Of a stretch of 37,216 bases of DNA, positions 1 to 9,363 are shown piece after piece. The stretch spans positions 1 to 37,216 of the forward strand of contig CAZELM010000041.1 in assembly GCA_964512995.1 (NCBI GenBank). The letters run 5' to 3'. The stretch is from CAZELM01 sp964512995. Its GTDB lineage: Bacteria; CSSED10-310. The stretch's first letter is position 1. Every line of letters begins with the position of its first letter. The translations under genes were made by a program, and so were the position numbers. A model generated the notes under the pieces. The model was not told where the DNA came from, did not search any database, and saw only the letters and a list, made by a program, of their open reading frames with translations.

Positions 1-1264
1 ACGAAGACGCAAATTGACAAGGATCGGAGAGGCTCGCGCGAAGACACGAAGACGCGAATGGATTCGGACAGAGCATTCGGGATGTCTTTTCTTCGTTGAC
101 TACTTTTTCCTCACCTCTCTCTTCACTGTCCAGTGACCCCTGGCCACTGACCACTGCTTCTGTCCAGAGGCGAAACTGCCGTTTCACATAGGTTTCCGCG
201 GTTTCATCGGGATCGGGGCGGCAGGCGGCGGGATCGGGAAACGAGATTTCCAGGTCATCCGTGGCGAACTCCGCGACGCGGAGCCGGTCCTCGCCGATCA
301 CCGCGTCGGGACCGAACGTTTCGCCGAAGAGTTTGCCGGCGAACCGGGCGAGCCGTTCCTGGGGAGATTCCTGGGCGTCCTGATCGACCGGATCGGCCAG
401 AGTCCGAATCCGGGACCGGTCGTCCAGAGTCGCGCTGGTGCCGACCGCACACAGGGAGCCGTCGGGAATGTGCAACCGCTCCTTGAGCCGCCGGATCAGA
501 CAGGCGACATCCGACCCTTGGGCGCCGTCGTAGGTGTGGAGTTCATCCAGAACGAGGTACCGGAGCGTATCCGGTTGATTGTGCTGCCAGAGCGGCTGGT
601 CTTCGGGCCGGATCAGCAGGAAATCGAGCATCTTGTAGTTGGTCAGCAGGATGTCCGGCGGATGCTTTCTCAGGATCTCGTGATTCGAGATGCCGTGATC
701 GGGTCCCATGGTCCGGTCGCCGCCCTGCATGGACCCTGCGGGGTCGGACGGATCGTACCGGCCGATGTAGCAGCCGATCCGGATTCGGGCACTGGCCAGT
801 GCCGGAGTCTGATGAATGAACGCTGCGAACCGGCGTTCCTGATCGTCGGCGAGGGCATTCATCGGATAGAGGATGATGGCCTTGATGCCGGGCGTTCCCG
901 CGGTGCGCAGGCAGTGGTCCAGAACCGGGCAGAGAAAACATTCGGTTTTGCCGGAGCCGGTCCCGGTGGTGACGATCGTCGACCGGGGAGACTGATCCGT
1001 TGAGGAGAGCCGCTCCCAGGCGCGGATCTGGTGGCGGAAGGGTGTGAACCCGAGCGGGAACCGGAACGGCGGCACGCTGTCATCCGAAGCCTGCCGGAAC
1101 GGCCGCTGCAGATGGATCCACGGTCCTTTGAATATGCCGGTGTCGGGATCGGACAGGAACCGCTGGAATGCCTCGCGGGTGGGCCGGTCCCGGAACTCGA
1201 AGGTCGATTCCAGATAGTGCCGGATCTGCTGCCGGATGTTCTGGGCGATGATCGCGGGGATCAT
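1..1264 (-). CDS. SF2 DNA helicase, N-terminal part only (third gene of a DISARM-like operon)
   Basis: About 421 codons are visible; the gene runs off the left edge. Its ATG overlaps the TGA of the upstream methylase gene (ATGA), so it is probably translationally coupled. Visible helicase motifs are Walker A GTGSGKTE near residue 100, ILYPMNAL near 130, NYKMLDFLL near 208, a Walker B box DELHTYDGAQG near 240 and motif III GTSATL near 275. The protein probably uses ATP to translocate on or remodel DNA next to the methylase. Position suggests DrmA of class 1 DISARM. However, a Walker A this close to the N-terminus and the YPMNAL/DGAQG wording also fit DUF1998-class helicases (DruE-like), and the deciding C-terminal half is missing. 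The frame stays open through repeat-like DNA at about 1-165, which may be an in-frame insertion. Confidence 0.8.
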   Translation of the reverse strand, partial: MIPAIIAQNIRQQIRHYLESTFEFRDRPTREAFQRFLSDPDTGIFKGPWIHLQRPFRQASDDSVPPFRFPLGFTPFRHQIRAWERLSSTDQSPRSTIVTTGTGSGKTECFLCPVLDHCLRTAGTPGIKAIILYPMNALADDQERRFAAFIHQTPALASARIRIGCYIGRYDPSDPAGSMQGGDRTMGPDHGISNHEILRKHPPDILLTNYKMLDFLLIRPEDQPLWQHNQPDTLRYLVLDELHTYDGAQGSDVACLIRRLKERLHIPDGSLCAVGTSATLDDRSRIRTLADPVDQDAQESPQERLARFAGKLFGETFGPDAVIGEDRLRVAEFATDDLEISFPDPAACRPDPDETAETYVKRQFRLWTEAVVSGQGSLDSEERGEEKVVNEEKTSRMLCPNPFASSCLRASLSDPCQFASS

Positions 1265-4200
1265 GACCGGCTCCGGGAGTTGAATGCGTCCCAGGCCCGG
1301 CAGTAGTCGGCTTCGCGGTCCACCGGCTCGAACGGCGGGTAAAAGGTGCGGGTGACGGTCTGGCGGCCATTGTCGATGGGCCAGGTGACGGTCAGGGGGG
1401 AGTCCCCGTCGTGGGAGAGCCGGGCATCGCGGACTTCCTTGCCGCCGGGATCTTTCCGGCTGGTGTTGGGCAGGCGGCGGCCCTGGATATCGTATTCGTC
1501 GGCGGCTTCATACTGCCGGAGAACCGGGAACTGGATCCGGTACACGGTGAGGAGTTCGTCGAGGGTGAGACCGAGCGCCTGGGCAACAAGCACATCGATC
1601 TCCAGCAGGGCCTGCCGCCGGGAAAAATCCGTCCGGATCGCCGACTTCCACTCCCAGTACTCCGGATCCAGATCGTACCAGGGATGTTCAAATTGATTCT
1701 TCAGGCGTTCGGCATCGGAAGTCCATTTTTCCTGAACCATCGATTCATCCGCACCTTGACACCATAGATCTATGTATTCGCTCGTCACACAATTAAGCCG
1801 TAAAATCCTGAATATTGCATGCTTACTTTGCGCTACTAATGGGATTGTCTTTACAACGTCATGGCGTAAATTAGATTTACCAGACACTTTAACAAAATAG
1901 TCCATAACGATTGAACATGTCATGCATGCCAATTCAAGGAGTTTTGTTGTTTCTTTAAAGCAAATACTAAATACACCATCCATATGTGTTGGTCCCATAC
2001 ATGAAATCGCACTAATCAGTGTTCTTTCCGCTGATGCTGAACACATTTTCCGATTGATGTAGCGGTAATATGAAGTTATTGGTCGCGGTATAATTCCATG
2101 GTCGACCTCGCATTCCGGGGTCTGCCGGAACCGAACCGCGCCGAACTCGGATTCCAGCCGATCCGAAGAGCGAATCCGGGGATTCTGTTTCAGGAATTCG
2201 ATGATTTTCGGGAGCCGGCTGTCGGCCTCTGTCAGGCAGACGAATCGCCGGGCGGTCCGGCAGCCGGGCAATTTGGGATCCACGCCGTACAGCCGAACCG
2301 GTTCGCCGAGCAGGATTTCCCAGATCCGTTCCTCCGCCGGGTCGATCACCGGCCAGAATCCCGGAGCCGATGGTTTCGGCCATTCGTCGATCGCGGCCTG
2401 GAACGCGGCCATCAGGCCGTCGGCATTGCCGGGCCGGTACACCGCCCGTGGCAGATAATCCGCCGGGATCTCCGTCAGGTCGACCGGATCGTAATCATTG
2501 TTGTGGGTGCAGGATGACCGGGGCGTCTTGTTGAACGGCGTCCCGACATAAAAATGCGGTCCGCTCAATACCCACTCGTCCACATGCCGCGGCTGAAACG
2601 CAGGCTGGTCCTGCCGGGTGATGATCCCGTCCCGCTGGGAATTGGATTCGTGGAACATCTCCGTGGGATAATACTGATCTTTCAGATCCATCAGCCGTCT
2701 GGCCGTCCCGGCGAATTTTTCCAGAACCGATATCAGGGGTTTTGCATGGATCTGCGGCAGCCGCGTGGCCAGCACCGGCGTGCCCGGTTCCTCGAGCAGG
2801 CTGCCAAACAGGCGTAGTTCCGTCAGTGAGATCTCGAGAATCCGGTGCCGGTGCGGCCGCGTGTCCCAGGTTCCGCCCACCACCTTGATGCCGGGAACCG
2901 GATCCCCCACGGCCGTATGATGCTGGCTCTGCGAGATCGTCTGGGGAAGAAACAGATTGGACATGTGTTTAAAACAGGGGAGAGGCTTGTCACCCCCATA
3001 GATATTGATGCTGAAATGCATATGATGATCGACATCTTCGAAAAGCTGTAGTTCATTATGGAATTGGTAATGCGCTCGCAACCGCGGATATAAAGCCTCC
3101 CGGAATCCGCCACCAGCCGCATCGTCATAGATTCCGTCCGGATGGAGCAGTCCCGCGGTCCCGGTCTCACCGATCAGGCTCCACGACCGGATGATGAAAT
3201 TTTTATACAGGTTGGTCTGGATCCCCAATAATTCAGGGTACGTCCGGTGGCCGTTCAGGAATGCCGTTGATCCCGCACTGCACCGGAATGCATCGAGATA
3301 CCTTTCCCGCGATTCCCGGTTCTCCAGCAGCGCCATCCGCTGCCGGTTGTATGCCGCACTCGCGGATTCCCGGACGCCCAGCGAGGGTTCGATCTCCGCC
3401 AGCACCAGGCTGTCCTCCCACCCCGCCTTGATCCACGGCGGATTCCCCAGGATCAGATCGAAGCCCGGACGCCCGGCATGCGGTCCCAGGATCTCCGGAA
3501 ATGCCAGCTCCCAATGATGGAATTTTTCCTTTTCCGCAATCCCCGCCGCCAGATCCATCCACGGCAATGCCCGTTTCACATCATCCGCGCCCGGCACATG
3601 ATCGCCGATCAACACCATCAGACTCGCCACATCGATCCCCAGCCGCGCCGAGATCATCTCCGCCACATCCCCCCGGACCGATTCCGTCCGCAACAGAAAA
3701 TCCGCAGCCGCCAGCCACGTCTCCCGCGGGGGAAGCAGATCCGCCATTTCCACCGGCCAGAACCACAACGCACACCACGCATCCATCAGCAGCCGGATCC
3801 GCTGAAACGACCCGCTCGATGATTCCAGCTTCCGCCGGGTTTCCTCCTGCGTCCGGAGATCGGGTCCGGTCAGGGGATCAGTGACCGGCTCCGGCCAGAC
3901 CGACGCGGCACAGGCCGTCTCTTCCAGCGCATTTTTCCGCAACCACGTGTATTCCAGCCACCGGACATCAATGCGGTCGCACACCAACTCCGCCTGCCGG
4001 ATCTGATCCAATGGCCATTTCGCGGACACCTCGGCTTTCCGCCAGGCCGCCACCCGATCGCACGCCGGTTTCATCCAGCCGCTGACCAGCTTGTCCGATG
4101 CCGCCGGGACCATCTCCGGATCGAACACCATGAACTGATAGATCTCACCGGGCTGCCGCGCTTCACCGGGTTTCAAGAGCCGCGGCGCCGGCGCGGGTTC

Positions 4201-6348
4201 ACCGGATTTCGATTTTTTCGCGTGCAGACCGGCCCGGAGCTGATCCGCGGTCCAGACCGCCCGTCGGCAACCGATCAGGCTGTTACCCGGCCGCAGCCGC
4301 AACCCGAACCAGGGCGTGGCACAGGGCATGCCATTCGATCCGGTGGACACCGTGTGAATGCAGCTCAGCCACAATGACAACGCACCGAACTCCACGGCCA
4401 TCGGATTGAGATCCACCCCGTACACGTTCCGGGTCGTGATGAAATGCTGCACCCGGCGGAGTTCATTCTGATACAGGCTCGGTTCAATGGTCCGGCCAGC
4501 CGATTTCTGCTTGAGTTCCAGATACCGGGTCGCCAGTTGCCGGGTGGCCTCGATCAGAAACGCGCCGGACCCCATCGCCGGTTCGCACAGCGTCAGATCG
4601 AGAATCCGGTCCGCATCGGCGGGTCCGAATCCGGCCAGCCGTTCGGTCAGCGCCTGTTCGGTCAGGCATCGGGTCAATGGCTCCGGCGTATAGTACGACG
4701 CGGTCTGGCTCCGTTCCAACCCGCCCAGATGCAGGATAAACGAGCCGGCGGGATAGATCCGGGGCCGCCGGTTGCCCGGACTCAGCAGGATCTGTTCGAT
4801 CTCCTCGGGACCAAAATCGGGTTTGCGCGATTCCGGCACGAACCAGACCGGTGTGCGGCTGTCCTCGACATCTTTATCCTTCGGTTTGACCCGGATCAGA
4901 TTCTCCCGTGCGAACATGCCCTTGTACGACAGCAACCCCTCATACACCGCTCCGAGCTGGTTGACGCCCAGCTCCGCATAATTGACCCGGCCAACCGTAC
5001 GGGTGTTGTCGTCCCGGCTCAGCGACAGGCACCGGATGACCTGTTGCAGGCACCGGTTGGAGAATCGGGCCGCCAAAAACAGCGGCATCGCATCCTCCGC
5101 AAACAATGTCGCGGTCAGCGGCCGGATGGAAAACACGGATTCGAACTCCCCGGCAAAGAGATCCGTGGATCGGCCGGCGCTGCCGTGTTCCGGATCGAAT
5201 CCGTCCCGGATCAGCCGGAACAACCGGGTCAGGTGCTCGTTGAAATACGTCCCGGTTTCCGTGGCCGGTGTCAATGGGATCTGTTCCAGTTCCCGGAGCG
5301 ATTCCAGGCTGTATCCCGACTGGTACACCGGATCCCGGACCGGAAGAATGCCCAGTTCATCACCCCGCGCTTCCGCATACAGGCAGAACAGCAGCCGGTA
5401 CACAAAGACCAGGGCTTCGCGCCGCAGATCTTCGGCCGTGACCTCCGACCGGCCGTACGGATGATTTTCATCGGGAGCCAGTTCGCGATATCCCAGTTTA
5501 CGGCGTTGCCGGTCGCGGATCCATTCATTGGCCAGCAGCCCGATCGCCTCCCGGACGGCATGCTGGAGCGCTGCGGTGACGCCATGGGCAAACTTGTGAC
5601 TCTGTTCCCCGATCGTCTCATGAAACACACCGGCGTCATCAGCACCCGGACAGAGCGTCTCCCGCGACAGAAACGCCGCGATCAGATCGAACGTGGTTTT
5701 CTCCTTGCGGCCGAACGCATCGTCGAGATCGATCATCAGGTACCGGCCCTGGCCGAATGTATGCCGGTCAAACAGCAGTATCCGGCTCCCGCCCAGGAGC
5801 ATCATCCAGCGGGGCGACCCGTCCGCAGTCAGGACCGCACCAGCCGCACTCTCCCAGTTTCCCCGGCAGATCCGGTGGAGTGGATCGTTCAGTTGGTCCG
5901 GTCGGGGCGACATGGCCAGCAGATCGTCCTGGCTGACGGTATCCGGGAGTGACGCATCCGGGAGCCAGAACGGCGCTTCACAGATCACCAGCCAGGGCTC
6001 ATCGGACCGCGTGATCGACGCCAGAGCCGGCACATGGAACCGGCCGCCGTCAACCGGGATATCCTGGCCGTGACGGTCCGTATATCCAAGCGCTTCCAGA
6101 AGATGGGCATGCCAGCCGGTTCCGGGAACGTCTGACTGGGACCGTTTTGCGTTGATCCTCTCGTCCAGCGCCTGCGCCTTGATCCGGAAATACAGCATAT
6201 CGAGCCGCTGAATCCGCCGGGGAACGGCATCGGCTCCGCCAGCCCGCCATCGTTCAACCAATGGTTTAATGTCCCGCATAAATACGCTGTCCAGGTAGTG
6301 AGCGGAGTAATACTCCCCGATATTGTGGATCGCGGTATCCAGTGGCAT
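1261..6348 (-). CDS. Large Eco57I/DrmMI-type N6-adenine DNA methyltransferase
   Basis: A protein of 1695 residues. The SAM-binding motif EPAMGSGAF lies near residue 590, a motif II-like VYGVDLNPMAVEFG near 648, and the catalytic NPPW box near 968. These mark a gamma-class adenine-N6 methylase of the Eco57I/type IIG or DrmMI kind, which would methylate host DNA as self. No PD-(D/E)XK nuclease motif was recognised, so it may act as a pure methylase. The C-terminal third, with phrases such as INRKMCSASAERTLISAI, resembles a target-recognition region and is encoded by unusually AT-rich DNA (about 1745-2085). The start is well supported: GGGAGG lies just upstream and overlaps the end of the helicase gene, whose TAA is 3 bp away. 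Placement between a SNF2 helicase and a second helicase fits class 1 DISARM. Confidence 0.85.
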   Translation of the reverse strand: MPLDTAIHNIGEYYSAHYLDSVFMRDIKPLVERWRAGGADAVPRRIQRLDMLYFRIKAQALDERINAKRSQSDVPGTGWHAHLLEALGYTDRHGQDIPVDGGRFHVPALASITRSDEPWLVICEAPFWLPDASLPDTVSQDDLLAMSPRPDQLNDPLHRICRGNWESAAGAVLTADGSPRWMMLLGGSRILLFDRHTFGQGRYLMIDLDDAFGRKEKTTFDLIAAFLSRETLCPGADDAGVFHETIGEQSHKFAHGVTAALQHAVREAIGLLANEWIRDRQRRKLGYRELAPDENHPYGRSEVTAEDLRREALVFVYRLLFCLYAEARGDELGILPVRDPVYQSGYSLESLRELEQIPLTPATETGTYFNEHLTRLFRLIRDGFDPEHGSAGRSTDLFAGEFESVFSIRPLTATLFAEDAMPLFLAARFSNRCLQQVIRCLSLSRDDNTRTVGRVNYAELGVNQLGAVYEGLLSYKGMFARENLIRVKPKDKDVEDSRTPVWFVPESRKPDFGPEEIEQILLSPGNRRPRIYPAGSFILHLGGLERSQTASYYTPEPLTRCLTEQALTERLAGFGPADADRILDLTLCEPAMGSGAFLIEATRQLATRYLELKQKSAGRTIEPSLYQNELRRVQHFITTRNVYGVDLNPMAVEFGALSLWLSCIHTVSTGSNGMPCATPWFGLRLRPGNSLIGCRRAVWTADQLRAGLHAKKSKSGEPAPAPRLLKPGEARQPGEIYQFMVFDPEMVPAASDKLVSGWMKPACDRVAAWRKAEVSAKWPLDQIRQAELVCDRIDVRWLEYTWLRKNALEETACAASVWPEPVTDPLTGPDLRTQEETRRKLESSSGSFQRIRLLMDAWCALWFWPVEMADLLPPRETWLAAADFLLRTESVRGDVAEMISARLGIDVASLMVLIGDHVPGADDVKRALPWMDLAAGIAEKEKFHHWELAFPEILGPHAGRPGFDLILGNPPWIKAGWEDSLVLAEIEPSLGVRESASAAYNRQRMALLENRESRERYLDAFRCSAGSTAFLNGHRTYPELLGIQTNLYKNFIIRSWSLIGETGTAGLLHPDGIYDDAAGGGFREALYPRLRAHYQFHNELQLFEDVDHHMHFSINIYGGDKPLPCFKHMSNLFLPQTISQSQHHTAVGDPVPGIKVVGGTWDTRPHRHRILEISLTELRLFGSLLEEPGTPVLATRLPQIHAKPLISVLEKFAGTARRLMDLKDQYYPTEMFHESNSQRDGIITRQDQPAFQPRHVDEWVLSGPHFYVGTPFNKTPRSSCTHNNDYDPVDLTEIPADYLPRAVYRPGNADGLMAAFQAAIDEWPKPSAPGFWPVIDPAEERIWEILLGEPVRLYGVDPKLPGCRTARRFVCLTEADSRLPKIIEFLKQNPRIRSSDRLESEFGAVRFRQTPECEVDHGIIPRPITSYYRYINRKMCSASAERTLISAISCMGPTHMDGVFSICFKETTKLLELACMTCSIVMDYFVKVSGKSNLRHDVVKTIPLVAQSKHAIFRILRLNCVTSEYIDLWCQGADESMVQEKWTSDAERLKNQFEHPWYDLDPEYWEWKSAIRTDFSRRQALLEIDVLVAQALGLTLDELLTVYRIQFPVLRQYEAADEYDIQGRRLPNTSRKDPGGKEVRDARLSHDGDSPLTVTWPIDNGRQTVTRTFYPPFEPVDREADYCRAWDAFNSRSRS

Positions 6349-6351
6349 GGG

Positions 6352-9303
6352 TTACCTCCCTGTTCCGGTGATGACCAGGACCGGTTGCACGGATGGTTCA
6401 CTGGCCGTTTCATAGTGCACTTCCCGCCAGAGCCGGTTCCGGGATGCGACCATACGCTCGGCGTCATCGATCCGCCGCCGGATCCACTCCGCCCTGGCAT
6501 CCTCCGACAGGATATGCGGGGCATGCTCCGCGATCACAGCCGTATGCGCCGTCAGCCAGGATTTCAGGCGGGATTCCTCGGCCTCGATGACCGGCGCCAT
6601 GCCGCTCCCATACTGATTCCGAAGGATTTTCATGCGATTCTGACTGGCTGCGACCGCGGCAGGCAGCAGCAATCCCGCGGTGGCGGTATCCGGTGGCGTG
6701 CCGGACGGAACCAGACGCGAGAATTGCGCTTCCGCCAGAACCTGATCCATCGGCCGGCAATCCGGTTGAGAGCCGCCGAATACGATGGCGTGGGTGTCCG
6801 TGATGAGCGGCGCACCGCTCCGCGAACTGACCAGTCCGATGAAACAGAATGCGATCGTTCCATCCGGGAGATGCGGACTGGCCATGACCGGCGCCGTTCC
6901 CCGATCCATCTGCATGACCAGCCGTTCGGTCAGCCACTGGATAATCGGATGCTGTTCCGTGATCAGGAGTTCCGTGGACCAGTATCCGGAGTCGTTCCGG
7001 GCAGCATCGATGGCCATGCTCACGCGGTGGGGGAGATGCGTCAGCGTGAACTCGTCGTGGTCCGGCCAGGCTTCGCCGGGAATCGTCGCATGTCCGGGGG
7101 GAGCGCCGTTCTGATGGCCGGGAGCACCCAGCCGGCGTTTCAGATCCGGCGGAGCCGGCAGCCGGATCGTCTGATCACTGATTTCCAACGGGAGATATTG
7201 GCCGGAATCCGTTTCCATCAGATGCCGATATCCCTGAATCAGGAACTCCCGGTCGGAAAAGAAGCGCACGGGTTTCGGCGGACTGACCGGAACCGGCCGG
7301 TCAATGGATTTGGATTCGGCCTGCAATGCCATGGCACAGGCTTCGGCCAGCAGGGCTTCAAGCGCAGACGCTTCATCCACTGCATCCGGCGGCGTCCGGT
7401 CAAAAACACCGGGATCGCCTCTGACAAACCCTTCCGCACCGATCCAATCCGCCTCCCGCTCGCTGTCATACAATCGGAGCACGCTCTCGCCGGTCTGCCG
7501 CAACCGGTTGATCTCCTCGACTTTCTGAACGAGCCGGTCGAAAATGACCCGGTCCCCGGCCAGACCGGGATTCGCGGAGTGGATCAGCAGGTACCGGATT
7601 TCCGGCCGGTGCTTCTGACCGAGCCGGTCGATCCGGCCGTTCCGCTGAACCAGCGTGATGATCGACCAGGGGATGTCATAGTGGATGATGTGATGGCATT
7701 GATGGTGGAGATTGATGCCTTCGGATGCGACATCCGTGGCGATGAGCAGCCGGATGGGTGAACTGCCGGTGGCAAATGCTTCGACGGTTTTCATCAGGTG
7801 GATATCCGGGAACCCGCCGTGGATGACGGCAATGGGCTGACCCGGCTGATCCTCGGGTTTCATGGAAACGGGGATATTGAAGCGCCGCGACAGGGCCGCG
7901 GCCAGATGATCCTGGGTCACGCGGGACTCGGTGAAAAGGAGGAGGCGCGGCGATGACCGGGTCCCGCTCCAATTCAGGCCGATTAACATGTCGATGAGGA
8001 GTTGGAACCGGGTGGATGTTTCCAGTGACTGCCCGGTCAGCGTGTCCAGCAGGCGTTGAAGCCATGGGATCTCCGGATGATCCGGTGTGGCTATCTTCAG
8101 TTTTTCCAGTCTATGGAAAACAGTGGAGCGGCAGGCGTCGGGGCTGGACAGAAACAGTTTGTAGAGACCATAGGCAATGAACCGGCTTTCCTGCCAGGCG
8201 GTGGGATCGGATAACCGGTGCGACGCGGCCGACTGCCGCATGGCGGCAAGAAGGTCGAACACGGTTTCTTCGTCTGCTGAAGCGGCCCGGCTGGTCTGCG
8301 CCAGGGGAATGACGATCCGGTCGGAGAGGAGATCGCCGGCTTCGGACCGGATATCTTCTTTAAAGCGCATCTTGAAGAAACGGCTGATATCCGTAGCACT
8401 GTATGTCTGCATCCGGGGATCCGGGATGACGGAGGGATCGAGCAGGGAGATCAGCCGGCCGAACGTCTCCCGCCGGCCATTGTGGGGCGTGGCAGTGGTC
8501 AGGAGCATGCTGTCGGTGCGCGTCGCGAGCAGCCGGGCGAGCCGGTAGCTCTGGTTGCGTTCGGCATTGCTGGCTCCGGCGACATTGTGGGCTTCATCGA
8601 TGATCACGATATCCCACCGGCTGGATTTGAGAAAATGTTCGTATCGGGCGATGTTTTTGAGCGTATCGATGCTGATGATGATCCGGTGATGGACATCGAA
8701 GGGGTTTTTGCTGGCGGGAATGGTGAGTCGCAAACGGGCGATGCCGTCGGAATCCAGCCGGATGAGCGGGATGGCGAAGCGGTTCCAGAGTTCGGACTGG
8801 AACTGCGTCAGCATGGATTTTTTGGCGAGCACGAGAATGCGGGAGGCGCGGCCCCGCCGGATCAGTTCGGTCAGGATCATGCCCACCTGGATGGTTTTGC
8901 CAAGCCCGACGGCATCGGCCAGCAGGAGGCGGGGCCGGAGCTGACCGAGAGCATGCCGGACTGTGGCGATCTGAAACTGCATCGGGTCGAAGACGCCCAT
9001 GCCATCGGGATCGGGTTCCAGACCGGACACGGGCATCTGACGGAGCCGGGCTTCGAGAAACAGCCGGGACTTGCGGTATCCGCCGGATGTGTCGGGTTCC
9101 AGCCGGGTTTTAGCCGGATCGATCCGGGTGATGGTATCGAGCTGGGTCAGGAAACAGGCGTCATGGCCGCGGACGAGGTCGTCGGTGCCGGTGCAGTGGA
9201 CGGCGAATTCGGTCCGGGAGCGGTTGGCGGGTTCGACTCGGGTGACAAGCCATTCGGCGTCGCGGCACATGATCCGCATACCTGGTGAGAGCGATGGGGT
9301 CAT
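6352..9303 (-). CDS. SNF2-family helicase/ATPase, DrmD-like
   Basis: A protein of 983 residues from the chosen start. An ATG at 9336 would give 994 residues, but it lies upstream of the predicted -10 box. The ATG at 9303 has GGAGGA seven bases before it. Motifs in order are Walker A ADAVGLGKT near 130, DEAH near 233, motif III TTATPHNG near 270, motif V TDVASEGINL near 523 and motif VI QRNGRIDRLGQ near 551. These define an SNF2-type double-stranded DNA translocase. The C-terminal 430 residues match nothing I can name. It is the first gene of a packed three-gene operon with an adenine methylase and a second helicase, as drmD is in class 1 DISARM. A related helicase-methylase defence system is the main alternative. 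Confidence 0.85.
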   Translation of the reverse strand: MTPSLSPGMRIMCRDAEWLVTRVEPANRSRTEFAVHCTGTDDLVRGHDACFLTQLDTITRIDPAKTRLEPDTSGGYRKSRLFLEARLRQMPVSGLEPDPDGMGVFDPMQFQIATVRHALGQLRPRLLLADAVGLGKTIQVGMILTELIRRGRASRILVLAKKSMLTQFQSELWNRFAIPLIRLDSDGIARLRLTIPASKNPFDVHHRIIISIDTLKNIARYEHFLKSSRWDIVIIDEAHNVAGASNAERNQSYRLARLLATRTDSMLLTTATPHNGRRETFGRLISLLDPSVIPDPRMQTYSATDISRFFKMRFKEDIRSEAGDLLSDRIVIPLAQTSRAASADEETVFDLLAAMRQSAASHRLSDPTAWQESRFIAYGLYKLFLSSPDACRSTVFHRLEKLKIATPDHPEIPWLQRLLDTLTGQSLETSTRFQLLIDMLIGLNWSGTRSSPRLLLFTESRVTQDHLAAALSRRFNIPVSMKPEDQPGQPIAVIHGGFPDIHLMKTVEAFATGSSPIRLLIATDVASEGINLHHQCHHIIHYDIPWSIITLVQRNGRIDRLGQKHRPEIRYLLIHSANPGLAGDRVIFDRLVQKVEEINRLRQTGESVLRLYDSEREADWIGAEGFVRGDPGVFDRTPPDAVDEASALEALLAEACAMALQAESKSIDRPVPVSPPKPVRFFSDREFLIQGYRHLMETDSGQYLPLEISDQTIRLPAPPDLKRRLGAPGHQNGAPPGHATIPGEAWPDHDEFTLTHLPHRVSMAIDAARNDSGYWSTELLITEQHPIIQWLTERLVMQMDRGTAPVMASPHLPDGTIAFCFIGLVSSRSGAPLITDTHAIVFGGSQPDCRPMDQVLAEAQFSRLVPSGTPPDTATAGLLLPAAVAASQNRMKILRNQYGSGMAPVIEAEESRLKSWLTAHTAVIAEHAPHILSEDARAEWIRRRIDDAERMVASRNRLWREVHYETASEPSVQPVLVITGTGR

Positions 9304-9326
9304 GATGATGTCCTCCAGTGGCATAT

Positions 9327-9355
9327 TGTGTAACACACTGCCAAACTGGAGTCAA
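9327..9355 (-). promoter_or_regulatory. Putative sigma70 promoter of the helicase-methylase operon
   Basis: On the minus strand TTGACT (9355-9350) is followed after 17 bases by TACACA (9332-9327), with a TG one base before the -10 (extended -10). Transcription would start near 9320, leaving a short leader that holds the GGAGGA ribosome site of the 9303 start. This was found by eye; the -10 matches consensus at only 3 of 6 positions. Confidence 0.4.
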
Positions 9356-9363
9356 CAGCGCTC

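Noticed and set aside
4444..5952. Long plus-strand open frame (502 residues) opposite the methylase gene
   Set aside because: It is antisense to a gene with clear methylase motifs. Its composition (Arg, Gln, Pro rich) is that of a shadow frame in GC-rich DNA.
6298..9288. Plus-strand open frames opposite the SNF2 helicase (6298-7761 and 8482-9288)
   Set aside because: The minus-strand gene has all helicase motifs; the plus-strand frames match nothing and lack ribosome sites.
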